Source: Burkholderia cenocepacia (lineage in GTDB: Bacteria; Pseudomonadota; Gammaproteobacteria; Burkholderiales; Burkholderiaceae). Taken from it: a stretch of 64,000 nucleotides of DNA. The position numbers and the translations under genes are program-made. Each line of letters begins with the position of its first letter. Position 1 is the stretch's first letter. The notes below the pieces were generated by a model that saw only the letters and a list, made by a program, of their open reading frames with translations, was not told the origin of the DNA and did not search any database. Location: contig NZ_CP060040.1 in NCBI RefSeq assembly GCF_014211915.1, forward strand, positions 372,001-436,000. The letters run 5' to 3'. Positions 37,883 through 46,879 of the stretch are shown here, piece by piece.

Positions 37883-38833
37883 ATGCCATTGTTCCCGCCG
37901 GACGTCGTCATCCGGGAAGTCGGGCTGCGCGACGGTCTGCAGAGCATTCGGCGCATCGTGCCGACGCACGACAAGCTCGAATGGATTCGCGACGCATACG
38001 CGGCCGGCCAACGCGAAATCGAAGTCGGCTCGTTCGTGCCCGCCCGATTGCTGCCGCAACTCGCCGACACGGCCGAACTCGTGGCGTTCGCGAAGACGTT
38101 GCCGGGCCTGTCCGTATCGGTGCTCGTGCCGAACGTGAGGGGCGCGCAGGCCGCGCTGGACGCCGAAGCCGATCTGCTGCTGGTGCCGCTGTCGGCGAGC
38201 CGTGCACATAGCCTCGCGAACCTTCGCAAGACACCGGATGAAGTCGTCTCGGAAGTCGCACGGATTCGCGCCGAGCGTGACGCGTCGGGCGCCAAGACGC
38301 TGATCGAAGGCGGTATCGGCACCGCGTTCGGCTGCACGCTGCAAGGTCGGGTGGCGCCCGACGACGTGCTCCACTACATGCAGGCGCTGCTGGACGCCGG
38401 GGCGGATTACGTCAGTATTGCCGACACCGTGGGCTACGCGGGCCCGCGCGCGGTGGCCGACCTGTTCGGCAAGGCGCGCCGGCGGGTGGGCGAGCGCCTG
38501 TGGTGCGGCCATTTCCACGATACGCGCGGCCTCGCGCTCGCCAACGTGTACGCGGCGCTCGAGACGGGCGTCGCCCGCTTCGACACGTCGCTCGCCGGGA
38601 TCGGCGGCTGCCCGCATGCACCGGGCGCGAGCGGCAACGCGGCGACGGAGGATCTGGCCTTCATGCTCGCCGACATGGGCATTGCGACAGGCATCGATCT
38701 GCCCGCGCTGCTCGCGCTTCGCGCGAAGGTCGCGCACTGGCTCGACGGCGAAACCCTGCACGGCGCCCTCTGGCGTGCCGGCTTGCCGAACACGTATTCA
38801 CGCGACGCCAACGGCGTCGCGCTTTCCCTCTGA
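37883..38833 (+). CDS. HMG-CoA lyase family protein
   Basis: From ATG 37883, with CGGAGA upstream, the protein has 316 residues; an upstream in-frame ATG at 37856 lacks a ribosome site. It has the DRE-TIM metallolyase opening REVGLRDGLQ (residues 11-20), the metal motif WCGHFHDTRGL and the HMG-CoA lyase loop AGIGGCPHAPGASGN with its cysteine. It would cleave a 3-hydroxy-3-methylacyl-CoA to acetyl-CoA plus a keto acid. Nearby CoA-transferase and transporter genes suggest an exogenous 3-hydroxy-3-methyl acid rather than leucine degradation. Confidence 0.9.
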   Translation: MPLFPPDVVIREVGLRDGLQSIRRIVPTHDKLEWIRDAYAAGQREIEVGSFVPARLLPQLADTAELVAFAKTLPGLSVSVLVPNVRGAQAALDAEADLLLVPLSASRAHSLANLRKTPDEVVSEVARIRAERDASGAKTLIEGGIGTAFGCTLQGRVAPDDVLHYMQALLDAGADYVSIADTVGYAGPRAVADLFGKARRRVGERLWCGHFHDTRGLALANVYAALETGVARFDTSLAGIGGCPHAPGASGNAATEDLAFMLADMGIATGIDLPALLALRAKVAHWLDGETLHGALWRAGLPNTYSRDANGVALSL

Positions 38834-38844
38834 GGTTTCGCATC

Positions 38845-39996
38845 ATGTCAGTCAATGCAAGGCTTCCGCTCGATGGCGTGCGCGTCGTCGAATTCACGCA
38901 CATGATCATGGGACCCACGTGCGGGATGATCCTCGCCGACCTCGGCGCCGAAGTGATCAAGGTCGAGCCGCCCGGCGGCGACAAGACGCGTACGCTGCCG
39001 GGCCTCGGCATCGGCTTTTTCCGGTCGTTCAACCGCAACAAGAAAAGCGTCGTCATCGACATCACCACGTCGCAAGGCCGTGAAACCGCGGCCGAGCTGA
39101 TCGGCACGTGCGACGTGATGGTGGAGAATTTCCGGCCCGGCCTGATGAAGTCTCTCGGGCTGGACCATGAGACGTTGTCGGAACGCTATCCGCGTCTGAT
39201 CAGCGTATCCCACAAGGGCTTTCTGCCCGGCCCGTACGAAAAACGTCTCGCGCTCGACGAAGTCGTGCAGATGATGGGCGGCCTTTCCTACATGACGGGC
39301 CCGGTGGGGCGGCCGTTGCGTGCGGGAACGTCCGTCAACGACATCATGGGCGGCATGTTCGGCGCGATCGGTGTCCTCGCGGCCCTGCGCGAGCGCGAAG
39401 TCACCGGGCGCGGCCAGGAAGTCCAGAGCGCGCTGTTCGAAAACTGCGTCTTCCTGTCGGCGCAGCACATGCAGCAATACGCGATGACGGGCGAGCCGCC
39501 GCCGCCGATGCCCGCGCGGGTGTCGGCGTGGAGCGTCTACGACGTGTTCACGCTGGCCGATGGCGAGCAGCTGTTCATCGGCGCCGTGAGCGACAAGCAG
39601 TTCGTCACGTTGTGCGACGTGCTCGGGCGCCCGGACCTCGCGGCCGACCCGCGCTTCGCGAACAATGCGATGCGGGTCGTGGTACGGCCCGAACTGCTCG
39701 CATGCCTCGGTGCGGTGCTCAAAGACCGCCGTGCCGATGAGCTGGCGCCGAAGCTGGAAGCGGCCGGCATCCCGTATGCACCGATCGTGCGACCGGAACA
39801 GTTGCTCGACGACCCGCACCTCAAGGCAAGCGGGGGCCTTGCCCCGATGCAGGCCGACGACGGCAGCATGACCGACGTGGTGTTGCTGCCGATCACGATC
39901 GGCGGCCGGCGTCCCGGTGTGCGCCACGCGCTCGCGCGGATCGGCGAACACACGCAGGAAGTGCTTTCACGGCTCAGGGGCAAGGTGGTTGCATGA
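38845..39996 (+). CDS. CaiB/BaiF family III CoA-transferase
   Basis: The 383-residue protein starts LPLDGVRVVEFTHMIMGPTC, the family III opening, with EVIKVEPPGGDKTRTLPG following. LAADPRFANNAMRV is another typical block. It moves CoA between carboxylic acids. The 11-bp spacing after the lyase gene and the ATGA overlap with the next gene show a tight operon, so it probably makes the CoA ester cleaved by the lyase. The acid itself is not identifiable from sequence. Confidence 0.9.
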   Translation: MSVNARLPLDGVRVVEFTHMIMGPTCGMILADLGAEVIKVEPPGGDKTRTLPGLGIGFFRSFNRNKKSVVIDITTSQGRETAAELIGTCDVMVENFRPGLMKSLGLDHETLSERYPRLISVSHKGFLPGPYEKRLALDEVVQMMGGLSYMTGPVGRPLRAGTSVNDIMGGMFGAIGVLAALREREVTGRGQEVQSALFENCVFLSAQHMQQYAMTGEPPPPMPARVSAWSVYDVFTLADGEQLFIGAVSDKQFVTLCDVLGRPDLAADPRFANNAMRVVVRPELLACLGAVLKDRRADELAPKLEAAGIPYAPIVRPEQLLDDPHLKASGGLAPMQADDGSMTDVVLLPITIGGRRPGVRHALARIGEHTQEVLSRLRGKVVA

Positions 39997-40529
39997 GGAT
40001 GTTCGAACTGGATGGCGAGCGGCCGCGCGTGGCGGCGTCCGCGTGGGTTGCGCCGCACGCGGTGGTGATCGGTCGCACGACGGTCGGCGAGCATGCGAGC
40101 GTCTGGTTCAACGCCGTGGTACGTGCGGATAACGCCGCGATTTCGATCGGGGAGGGCAGTAACGTGCAGGACGGGGCGGTGCTGCATACCGACCCGGGTT
40201 ATCCGCTCGACATCGGCGCGCATGTCAGCATCGGGCATCAGGCGATGCTGCATGGATGCACGATCGGGGCCGGGTCGCTCATCGGTATTCAGGCGATCGT
40301 GATGAACGGCGCCGTCATCGGTAGGCAGTGTCTCGTCGGAGCAGGGGCGGTCGTGACGGAGGGCAAGGTGTTTCCCGACCGGTCGCTGATTCTCGGCTCC
40401 CCCGCCAAGGTCGTGCGTGAGCTGAGCGAGGAGCAGATAGCCGCCGTCGCGAAGAATGCCACGGACTATGCCGATCGCGCCGCGCGTTATCGGCGCGAGC
40501 TGGAGATCGGCGCCCTCTGGCAACTGTAG
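39993..40529 (+). CDS. Gamma-carbonic-anhydrase-like (PaaY/CaiE type) protein
   Basis: The 178-residue protein is a left-handed beta-helix of hexapeptide repeats (VVIGRTTVGEHASVWFNAVV, then VRADNAAISIGEGSNVQDGAV). The three metal-binding histidines lie in VLHTDPG and SIGHQAMLHGC. This clade includes PaaY and CaiE, found in operons with CoA-ester metabolism, where PaaY is a thioesterase that removes stalled CoA intermediates. The ATG overlaps the CoA-transferase stop, consistent with a housekeeping role for that pathway. Confidence 0.87.
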   Translation: MRMFELDGERPRVAASAWVAPHAVVIGRTTVGEHASVWFNAVVRADNAAISIGEGSNVQDGAVLHTDPGYPLDIGAHVSIGHQAMLHGCTIGAGSLIGIQAIVMNGAVIGRQCLVGAGAVVTEGKVFPDRSLILGSPAKVVRELSEEQIAAVAKNATDYADRAARYRRELEIGALWQL

Positions 40530-40635
40530 TGCGGTGCGGGGCGCGATGCCGGCTGGCGCATGCCGTCGGCCGCGGCCCGCGAATCGGCCGACTGAGCGAG
40601 GCCGAACAAAACGATCATATGGAGACAGAATAGCC

Positions 40636-42075
40636 ATGCAGCAGACCGTTACCGCGGGCGGGCCCCCGCTCGCCGCATCCAGCGTGCACGTCGGCATTCA
40701 GCCTGGCGCGGCCGTTTCCGCACGGATGGACCGTTTGCCCGTTACGCGACATCTCTGGATGCTCGTATTGCTCATCTCGCTCGGCGGTTTTTTCGAGATC
40801 TACGATCTGATCTTCACCGGTTACATCGCGCCTGGCATGGCCAGAAGCGGGCTGCTCGCGACGACCACGCATGCGTTCTTCGGATTCACCGGCATCGCGG
40901 GGTTCATCGCGGCGACCTTCGCCGGCTTGTTCGTCGGAACGTTCTGTTTCGGCTGGCTGCCGGATCGTTTCGGGCGCCGATCGGTGTTCACGATTTCGCT
41001 GCTGTGGTATTCGGTCGGCTCGGCGATCATGGCGTTCCAGACGACGCCCGAAGCGGTCGTTTTCTGGCGCTTCGTCACGGGCATCGGTGTCGGTGTCGAG
41101 ATCGTCACGATCGACAGCTATGTGACCGAGATCGTGCCGCAACACATGCGTGGACGTGCGATGGCGTTCAACCAGATGGTGATGTTCGCGGCGGCCCCGG
41201 TGGCCGCGATTCTGTCGTACTGGCTCGTGCCGACGACGGTCTTCGGCATCGACGGCTGGCGCGTCGTGGTGCTGGCCGGTTCCGTCGGCGCGGTGCTGGT
41301 GTGGTTCATCCGCCGCTCGGTGCCCGAAAGCCCGCGCTGGCTGGCATCGCATGGCCGTCCGGAGCAGGCCGACGCCATCGTGAGCAGGATCGAGGGGATC
41401 GTCTCGCGGCAGGCGAGGGCGCCGCTGTCGCCGCCGCTGCCGATCGTCGACCAGCCGCTGCATCGTCGCGCTTCGTTCGCGGAGCTGTTGCACCCCCCGT
41501 ATCGGTCGCGATTCGTCATGCTGGTCGTGTTCAATCTGTGCCAGGCGATCGGATACTACGGCTTCGCCAACTGGGTGCCGACATTGCTGATCGGTCAGGG
41601 CATCACGGTGACGAAGAGTTTGCTGTATTCGTTCGTCATTGCGTTCGCGCTGCCGGTGGGACCGATGCTCGCGATACTGTATGCCGATCGGGTTCAGCGC
41701 AAATGGTTGATCGTCGGCGGTGCGGTCATGGTCATCGTATGCGGCATCGCCTTTGCCTTCGCGCGCTCCGCCGCGTTGCTGATCGCGCTCGGCGTACTGA
41801 TCAGCCTGGCGGGCCAGACCATCTCCGTGTGCTACCACACCTACCAGGCCGAACTCTTTCCGACCGCGATCCGCTGCCGCGCGAACGGGCTCGTGTATTC
41901 GGCGAGCCGGGTCGGCGCAATGATGTCCGGCTTCATCATTGCCGCGCTACTGCGGGATTTCGGCGTGGTCGGCGTGTTTGCCGGCATCACCGCATGCATG
42001 CTGGTTGTCGTGTTGTCGATCGGGATTTTCGGGCCGAACACGAACGGCAAGCGTCTCGAGGAGCTATGCCGCTGA
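40636..42075 (+). CDS. MFS transporter of the HMG-CoA lyase operon
   Basis: From ATG 40636, with GGAGA upstream, the protein has 479 residues and 12 helices after a 35-residue cytoplasmic N-terminus. The loop GWLPDRFGRRSVFTISLLWY is the MFS A-motif, and VPESPRWLASHGRPEQADAI is typical of the sugar/aromatic-acid/sialate-porter group. Position at the end of the cluster points to uptake of the acid handled by the CoA-transferase and lyase; this is inferred. Confidence 0.88.
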   Translation: MQQTVTAGGPPLAASSVHVGIQPGAAVSARMDRLPVTRHLWMLVLLISLGGFFEIYDLIFTGYIAPGMARSGLLATTTHAFFGFTGIAGFIAATFAGLFVGTFCFGWLPDRFGRRSVFTISLLWYSVGSAIMAFQTTPEAVVFWRFVTGIGVGVEIVTIDSYVTEIVPQHMRGRAMAFNQMVMFAAAPVAAILSYWLVPTTVFGIDGWRVVVLAGSVGAVLVWFIRRSVPESPRWLASHGRPEQADAIVSRIEGIVSRQARAPLSPPLPIVDQPLHRRASFAELLHPPYRSRFVMLVVFNLCQAIGYYGFANWVPTLLIGQGITVTKSLLYSFVIAFALPVGPMLAILYADRVQRKWLIVGGAVMVIVCGIAFAFARSAALLIALGVLISLAGQTISVCYHTYQAELFPTAIRCRANGLVYSASRVGAMMSGFIIAALLRDFGVVGVFAGITACMLVVVLSIGIFGPNTNGKRLEELCR

Positions 42076-42190
42076 GGCGATGCGCATGGTGTAAAACGGG
42101 CGTGATCCGGCGTGCACGCCCACGTATGTCTGCTCGCCCGGGTTCATTGCCATCACGCATCGGAGCCGGCGGCCGCTTCACTGGAACGTA

Positions 42191-42466
42191 ATGAACTGCG
42201 CGGACGACCACACCTTGCTGTCGTTGCGCTGCCGGCCGAAGAAATACACGGCCGTCAATCCGTGCGTGATTCGCCTGTACCTTTCAGGCAATCACGGCGA
42301 ACGCCGGATCGGCGTGTTCGGCAGGCTCGTCTTTCCCGCAATTGGCGCGGTGTCCGATATCTGGCTGCTCGTGAGCGTCGAGAAGGCGGCGCTCGTGCTC
42401 GGGCTCGTGTATCTGTGCTGGATTACGCGGCTGTTTCGCCAGGCACCCCCGGAAGTGGCGATTTGA
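42191..42466 (+). pseudogene. C-terminal remnant of an APC-family amino acid permease
   Basis: The 91-codon frame contains two hydrophobic segments (IGVFGRLVFPAIGAVSDIWL, then KAALVLGLVYLCWITRLF) and ends in FRQAPPEVAI. This resembles the last helices and tail of APC-superfamily permeases. The first 30 residues do not look like a proper N-terminus, and no permease frame precedes them. It is most simply the end of a lost permease gene. Confidence 0.5.
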
Positions 42467-42507
42467 ACGAGGCGGGCAGCGCGCAGCGCATCAGCCGACA
42501 GGCCCGG

Positions 42508-42861
42508 TCATTCTGCCGACTCGGGTGATGACGAGAAGCACGCGCGTTGCTCGGCCCATTTCAGCATGGCGTCCAGTGCGGGGCACAACGCCTGTCCCCA
42601 ATCCGTGAGCCGGTACTCCACCTTTGGCGGCACCTGCGCATACAGCTTGCGCGACACGATTCCGTCGGCTTCCAGTTGCCTCAGTTGCTGCGCCAGCATC
42701 TTCTGGGAAATGCCTGGAATCAATCGTTCGAAATCCGAATATCGCTGCACTTTTCCGTCGAAGAGATGGAACAGGATGATCAATTTCCAGCGACCTTCAA
42801 GCAGCTGAATCACCTGTTCTACCCCAAGCGCAGCCGTCGCTGGCGTGTATTCCTTTCCCAT
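42508..42861 (-). CDS. HxlR-family transcriptional regulator
   Basis: The 117-residue winged-helix protein has the HxlR block LLEGRWKLIILFHLFDGKVQ, then RYSDFERLIPGISQKMLAQQ and LRQLEADGIVSRK. HxlR proteins often respond to quinones, aldehydes or oxidants. It is divergent from an NTF2-like/SDR gene pair across about 90 bp, which it probably controls. The gap contains an AT-rich segment (ACTTACTTTTTAGTGCG) that may hold the operator. Confidence 0.92.
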   Translation of the reverse strand: MGKEYTPATAALGVEQVIQLLEGRWKLIILFHLFDGKVQRYSDFERLIPGISQKMLAQQLRQLEADGIVSRKLYAQVPPKVEYRLTDWGQALCPALDAMLKWAEQRACFSSSPESAE

Positions 42862-42953
42862 GGCTCAGTCACTTACTTTTTAGTGCGTTCTTGTGGAATG
42901 GTTAGTCTATGACGAGAATGTCCGTCATGAAAGCCCATAGCGAGAACGCAGAC

Positions 42954-43280
42954 ATGACGCTGTTACTGCCAGACCCGATTCACGCCTATTTCGAATTCAG
43001 CAACGGCGCGGATACGCGTCGGGCCGCGCACTGCTTCACGCCGGATGCGGTCGTCGTCGACGAGGGCCGGACGCACCGGGGGCACGACGCGATCGAGTCG
43101 TGGAAACGCACGTCGCGCGGGCAATTCGAGTTTGCGGTCGAGCCTGTCACCGTCTCCCGGGATGGCGATCGCGTGACGGTCAGAGCCAGGGTCGACGGCA
43201 ACTTCCCGGGAAGCCCGGTGCAACTCGATCACGTGTTTGATCTGGCCGGCGACCAGATCCGGTCGCTGGAGATCCACTGA
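42954..43280 (+). CDS. NTF2/SnoaL-like small protein
   Basis: From ATG 42954 the protein has 108 residues with the NTF2-like cone fold pattern: [37 protein letters not shown], then [17 protein letters not shown]. In-frame ATGs at 42909, 42918 and 42927 give longer N-termini that do not fit the family. The stop overlaps the start of the SDR gene. Such proteins act as small enzymes or binding partners; no reaction can be assigned. Confidence 0.8.
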   Translation: MTLLLPDPIHAYFEFSNGADTRRAAHCFTPDAVVVDEGRTHRGHDAIESWKRTSRGQFEFAVEPVTVSRDGDRVTVRARVDGNFPGSPVQLDHVFDLAGDQIRSLEIH

Positions 43281-44059
43281 TGGCCATGACGCTGGAATTG
43301 CAGGGCAAGCGCGTCCTGGTGACGGGCGGGACGATGGGTGTCGGAAAGGCCGTCGTCGGCTTGTTCCGCGAACTCGGCGCGAAGGTACTCACCACCGCGC
43401 GCACGCCACCGGCCGATACGCCCGCCGACATCTTCGTCGCGGCGGACCTGGCAACCGTCGAGGGCTGCGAAGCAGTGGCCGAGGCAGTGACGACCAACTT
43501 TGGCGGCGTCGACGTGATCGTCCACGTCGTGGGCGGTTCGCGATCACCTGCCGGAGGTTTCGCTGCATTGAGCGAAGATGCTTGGCATGACGAACTGAAC
43601 CTGAATCTCCTGCCCGCGGTTCGACTGGACCGCGCATTGTTGCCGGGCATGCTGGCACACCGCGCAGGGGTCGTCATTCACGTCACGTCGATCCAGCGCG
43701 CGCTTCCGTTGCCGGAATCGACCACCGCCTATGCGGCAGCGAAAGCGGCGCTTTCCACCTATAGCAAGAGCCTGTCGAAAGAAGTCTCGCCCAAGGGCAT
43801 TCGCGTGATCCGTGTTGCGCCCGGGTGGATCGAAACCGAAGCGGCCGTCGCTTTCGCGGAACGGCTCGCCGCCCAGGCGGGAACCGACTATGAAGGCGGC
43901 AAGCAGATCATCATGGATTCGCTTGGCGGCATTCCGTTGAGACGGCCGTCGACGCCCGGTGAAGTGGCGAATCTCATCGCCTTCCTGGCGTCCCCGCGTG
44001 CCGCGTCGATCACCGGCGTCGAGTATGTGATCGATGGCGGCACGATTCCGACTGCGTGA
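43280..44059 (+). CDS. Classical short-chain dehydrogenase/reductase
   Basis: The 259-residue protein has [20 protein letters not shown] (a TGxxxGxG cofactor site), the catalytic block [20 protein letters not shown] with Ser and Tyr, then AKAALS, and a C-terminal [16 protein letters not shown]. It is coupled to the NTF2-like gene (TGATG overlap) and probably controlled by the divergent HxlR regulator. The substrate is unknown. Confidence 0.9.
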   Translation: MAMTLELQGKRVLVTGGTMGVGKAVVGLFRELGAKVLTTARTPPADTPADIFVAADLATVEGCEAVAEAVTTNFGGVDVIVHVVGGSRSPAGGFAALSEDAWHDELNLNLLPAVRLDRALLPGMLAHRAGVVIHVTSIQRALPLPESTTAYAAAKAALSTYSKSLSKEVSPKGIRVIRVAPGWIETEAAVAFAERLAAQAGTDYEGGKQIIMDSLGGIPLRRPSTPGEVANLIAFLASPRAASITGVEYVIDGGTIPTA

Positions 44060-44419
44060 GCATGCGAGTGGCCATCGCCAACGCCGGATGACAGCGAATG
44101 ATCGACAAGTGACCCGTCACGCGATGCGAGCGGGCTGACGGCGACCCGCCGATGCAGGCGTATCACGACCACGAATGAGGCGTCCCGGCACGCGGCGCAT
44201 TGGGCCTGGTGGTCGACAATCGCGTTCAGGTCGACGATTCGCCCCACGTGTCCGGCGCAGAAACGGTGGTGCGGCACGTTACGACTCCGATCGCCGGAAC
44301 TTGATCGGGAAAAGCACCAGAAGCTTGCGGATTTTGTTCCGGTTATAGTGGAATGACTGAAGGTAGACGCGGCGCTTTTTGCCGATACCGTTCAGGTCAT
44401 GACTGTAGACGGGTGCTGT
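44060..44419. other. Gap without recognised gene
   Basis: This stretch holds short open segments, one reading LVVDNRVQVDDSPHVSGAET (about 44200-44260), which looks like old coding sequence but matches no family I know. The last 70 bp are more AT-rich and probably carry the promoter of the small membrane protein gene. Confidence 0.4.
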
Positions 44420-44632
44420 ATGAAAAACAAAATCGACAAGACCGCCGGACCGATCTGGGGCGTGGCAGCAGGATTGCTTCTTGCTGGGGCAGGATTGAGT
44501 CTGGGTATTTTCCCCGCGGCGTTGCGCAGCGCGGGCAGCGCAAACGACTTCATGGCGTCGGGCGCCGCGATGCTGGGCATTTTCCTCGTCGTCTATTCGA
44601 CGCACGAACTGCGAAGAAAACGCTCGCACTGA
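44420..44632 (+). CDS. Small two-helix membrane protein
   Basis: From ATG 44420 the protein has 70 residues with two hydrophobic segments (IWGVAAGLLLAGAGLSLGIF and FMASGAAMLGIFLVVYST) and a basic C-terminus (HELRRKRSH). An upstream in-frame ATG (44399) adds only seven residues. Codon use is typical of the window. The family and role are unknown; it faces the Nudix gene tail to tail. Confidence 0.65.
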   Translation: MKNKIDKTAGPIWGVAAGLLLAGAGLSLGIFPAALRSAGSANDFMASGAAMLGIFLVVYSTHELRRKRSH

Positions 44633-44693
44633 GCGTTCGCGCGCCACTGATTCGCGACGATCGACGCGAGCCGACAGACGGCTCGGGCGTGCG

Positions 44694-45119
44694 CTACGTC
44701 TTGCGGATTTCGTGGTCGTAGACGAGTTCGACGATTCGCTTCGTCGGAATACTCGCGCGCAGGCGGTCGACACCGTCGATCGGAAACCACTTGCATTTCG
44801 CGATCTCGTTGCTCGCTTGCGGCGTCTGGTCCGGCCCGACTTCCGCGAAGAACACGTGGTGGATCTTTGCGAGCCCGGTGAACTGCATCGAGTACACCAG
44901 ATCCTGGTCGGTCATGCCCGTTTCTTCGCACAATTCGCGATGCGCGGCTTCGAGCGGGGTTTCCCCACGCTTGATCGTGCCGCCGGGAAGGGCCCAGCGC
45001 GACGCCGCACGCGTGACGAGCAACACGCGCTCATCGCGATAGCAGACGACGGTCGCGCGTTCCTTGATCGGGACGGCACTCGTTTCGGGGGCGTGGTCGG
45101 GCGTGAGGATCAGGGGCAT
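44694..45119 (-). CDS. Nudix hydrolase
   Basis: The 141-residue protein carries a complete Nudix box, GGTIKRGETPLEAAHRELCE followed by ETGM, which fits GX5EX7REUXEEXGU. The N-terminal strand reads ATVVCYRDERVLLVTRAASR. Nudix enzymes cleave nucleoside diphosphates linked to another moiety; the exact substrate cannot be told. It lies downstream of the purine permease on the same strand, separated by a hairpin. Confidence 0.93.
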   Translation of the reverse strand: MPLILTPDHAPETSAVPIKERATVVCYRDERVLLVTRAASRWALPGGTIKRGETPLEAAHRELCEETGMTDQDLVYSMQFTGLAKIHHVFFAEVGPDQTPQASNEIAKCKWFPIDGVDRLRASIPTKRIVELVYDHEIRKT

Positions 45120-45222
45120 GCCGTGATTCTAACCAGCCCAAATCGATCGGCCAAGGCGGCCTGACCGGGTTTGACGATCAGGGCCTGCCTGAGCGCTCCC
45201 GCGATGGCGAGGGCCATGCCGC

Positions 45223-45248
45223 GCCGGCACCCGGAGGCCGGTGCCGGC
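45223..45248 (-). terminator. Hairpin after the NCS2 permease gene
   Basis: GCCGGCACC (45223-45231) and GGTGCCGGC (45240-45248) form a perfect 9-bp stem about 60 bp past the permease stop. There is no T-run, so termination is only possible. Confidence 0.4.
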
Positions 45249-45306
45249 CGGCGCGACGCACGGTGCGGCCCATCCCGCGCACCGCGCCGTCGCGCGGTTC
45301 CTTCGA

Positions 45307-46695
45307 TTACTTCTTTTCCGGCAGGAACCAGTTCATCACGAGCGCACAGATGCCGCCCGTCGCCACGCCCGATTCCAGCACGTTCTTCAGTGCATGGGGC
45401 AGGCTGTTCAGGATGTCCGGCACCTGCGACACGCCGAGGCCGAGCGCCAGCGACACCGCGATGATCAGCAGCGCGCGACGGTCGAGATGGACGCCCGCGA
45501 GAATGTTGATGCCCGACGCGGCCACCGCACCGAACATCACCATCGCCGCACCGCCGAGCACGGGCTCCGGCACGGCCTGCAGCACGCCGGCGACGACCGG
45601 GAACAGGCCGAGCACCACCAGCATGCCCGCGATCCAGATACCGACGTGACGGCTCGCGACGCCGGTAATCTGGATCACGCCGTTGTTCTGCGCGAATACC
45701 GAGCTCGGGAACGTGTTGAACACGCCGGCCAGCAGCGAGTTCGCCCCGTTGACGAGCACGCCGCCCTTGATGCGCTGCATCCACACCGGCCCCTCGACCG
45801 GCTCGTTCGAGATCTTGCTGGTGGCCGTCACGTCGCCGATCGCTTCGAGCGACGTGACGAGGTAGATGATCAGCATCGGCACGAACAGCGCCCACGAGAA
45901 GCCGATGCCGAAGTGCAGCGGCGTCGGCACCTGGAACAGCGCGGCCTGGTGCATGCCGGTGAAATCGAGGCGGCCGAGGAACGCGGCCGCGAGGTAGCCG
46001 ATCGCGAGCGCGATGACGAGTGCGGTGCTGCGCACCCAGACGACCGGCACGCGGTTCAGCAGGATGATCGTGCCGAGCACGAGGCCCGACAGTGTCAGGT
46101 TCTCCGCGCTCGCGAACGTGCCCTTGGCCATCGCGCCGTAGCCGCCGCCCATGCTGATGAGGCCGACCTTGATCAGCGTGAGGCCGATCAGCAGCACGAC
46201 GATGCCGGTGACGAGCGGGGTGATCAGGCGCTTCACGAACGGCAGGATGCGCGACACGCCCATCTCCACGAACGACCCGGCGATCACGACGCCGAAGATC
46301 GCGGCCATCACGGTCTCGACCGGCGTGCCTTGCTTGACCATCAGGCTGCCGCCGGCGATCAGCGGGCCGACGAAGTTGAAGCTGGTGCCCTGGACGATCA
46401 GCAGGCCGGCGCCCAGCGGGCCGAAGCGCTTGCACTGCACGAAGGTGGCGATGCCGGAAATCACCAGCGACATCGACACGATCAGGGTCGTATCGCGGCT
46501 GGACACGCCGAGCGCCTGGCAGATCAACAGGCCGGGCGTGACGATCGGCACGATGATCGCGAGCAGGTGCTGGAGGGCGGCGACGAACGCGACCATCGGC
46601 GCCGGCCGGTCGTTCGGGCCGTAGACGAGGTCGCGGGCCGCTTCTGCGGCGTCGGTGCCATGGGAGGCGGAGGGGGCGGAGGAGGCGGGTTGCAT
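45307..46695 (-). CDS. NCS2-family xanthine/uric-acid permease
   Basis: From ATG 46695 the protein has 462 residues and about 14 hydrophobic helices. The N-terminal block VAFVAALQHLLAIIVPIVTP and the later TSLEAIGDVTATSKIS and NTFPSSVFAQNNGVIQITGV are characteristic of the NAT/NCS2 family close to UacT/XanP. It takes up xanthine or urate with protons or sodium. A TTG start at 46713 would add six residues. It stands alone on its strand. Confidence 0.92.
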   Translation of the reverse strand: MQPASSAPSASHGTDAAEAARDLVYGPNDRPAPMVAFVAALQHLLAIIVPIVTPGLLICQALGVSSRDTTLIVSMSLVISGIATFVQCKRFGPLGAGLLIVQGTSFNFVGPLIAGGSLMVKQGTPVETVMAAIFGVVIAGSFVEMGVSRILPFVKRLITPLVTGIVVLLIGLTLIKVGLISMGGGYGAMAKGTFASAENLTLSGLVLGTIILLNRVPVVWVRSTALVIALAIGYLAAAFLGRLDFTGMHQAALFQVPTPLHFGIGFSWALFVPMLIIYLVTSLEAIGDVTATSKISNEPVEGPVWMQRIKGGVLVNGANSLLAGVFNTFPSSVFAQNNGVIQITGVASRHVGIWIAGMLVVLGLFPVVAGVLQAVPEPVLGGAAMVMFGAVAASGINILAGVHLDRRALLIIAVSLALGLGVSQVPDILNSLPHALKNVLESGVATGGICALVMNWFLPEKK

Positions 46696-46879
46696 GGCGA
46701 GCGGGCCGGACAAGATGGAAAGTGCGGCATTTTAGCCGAAGGGGCTGCCGGCGCGGCCCGGCCGGGCCGCGATAGGGGGATTCGGCGGCGCGTGGAAAAG
46801 GCGCCCGATCGGCCCCGGCGATCAGCGGGTCGGCTGCGTGGCGATCCCTGCTGGGCAATCGTTTCATCAGTTGCTCCGA

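Noticed and set aside
43888..44277. A 129-codon minus-strand frame overlapping the SDR end
   Set aside because: No ribosome site and no motif; it overlaps the 3' end of the SDR gene.
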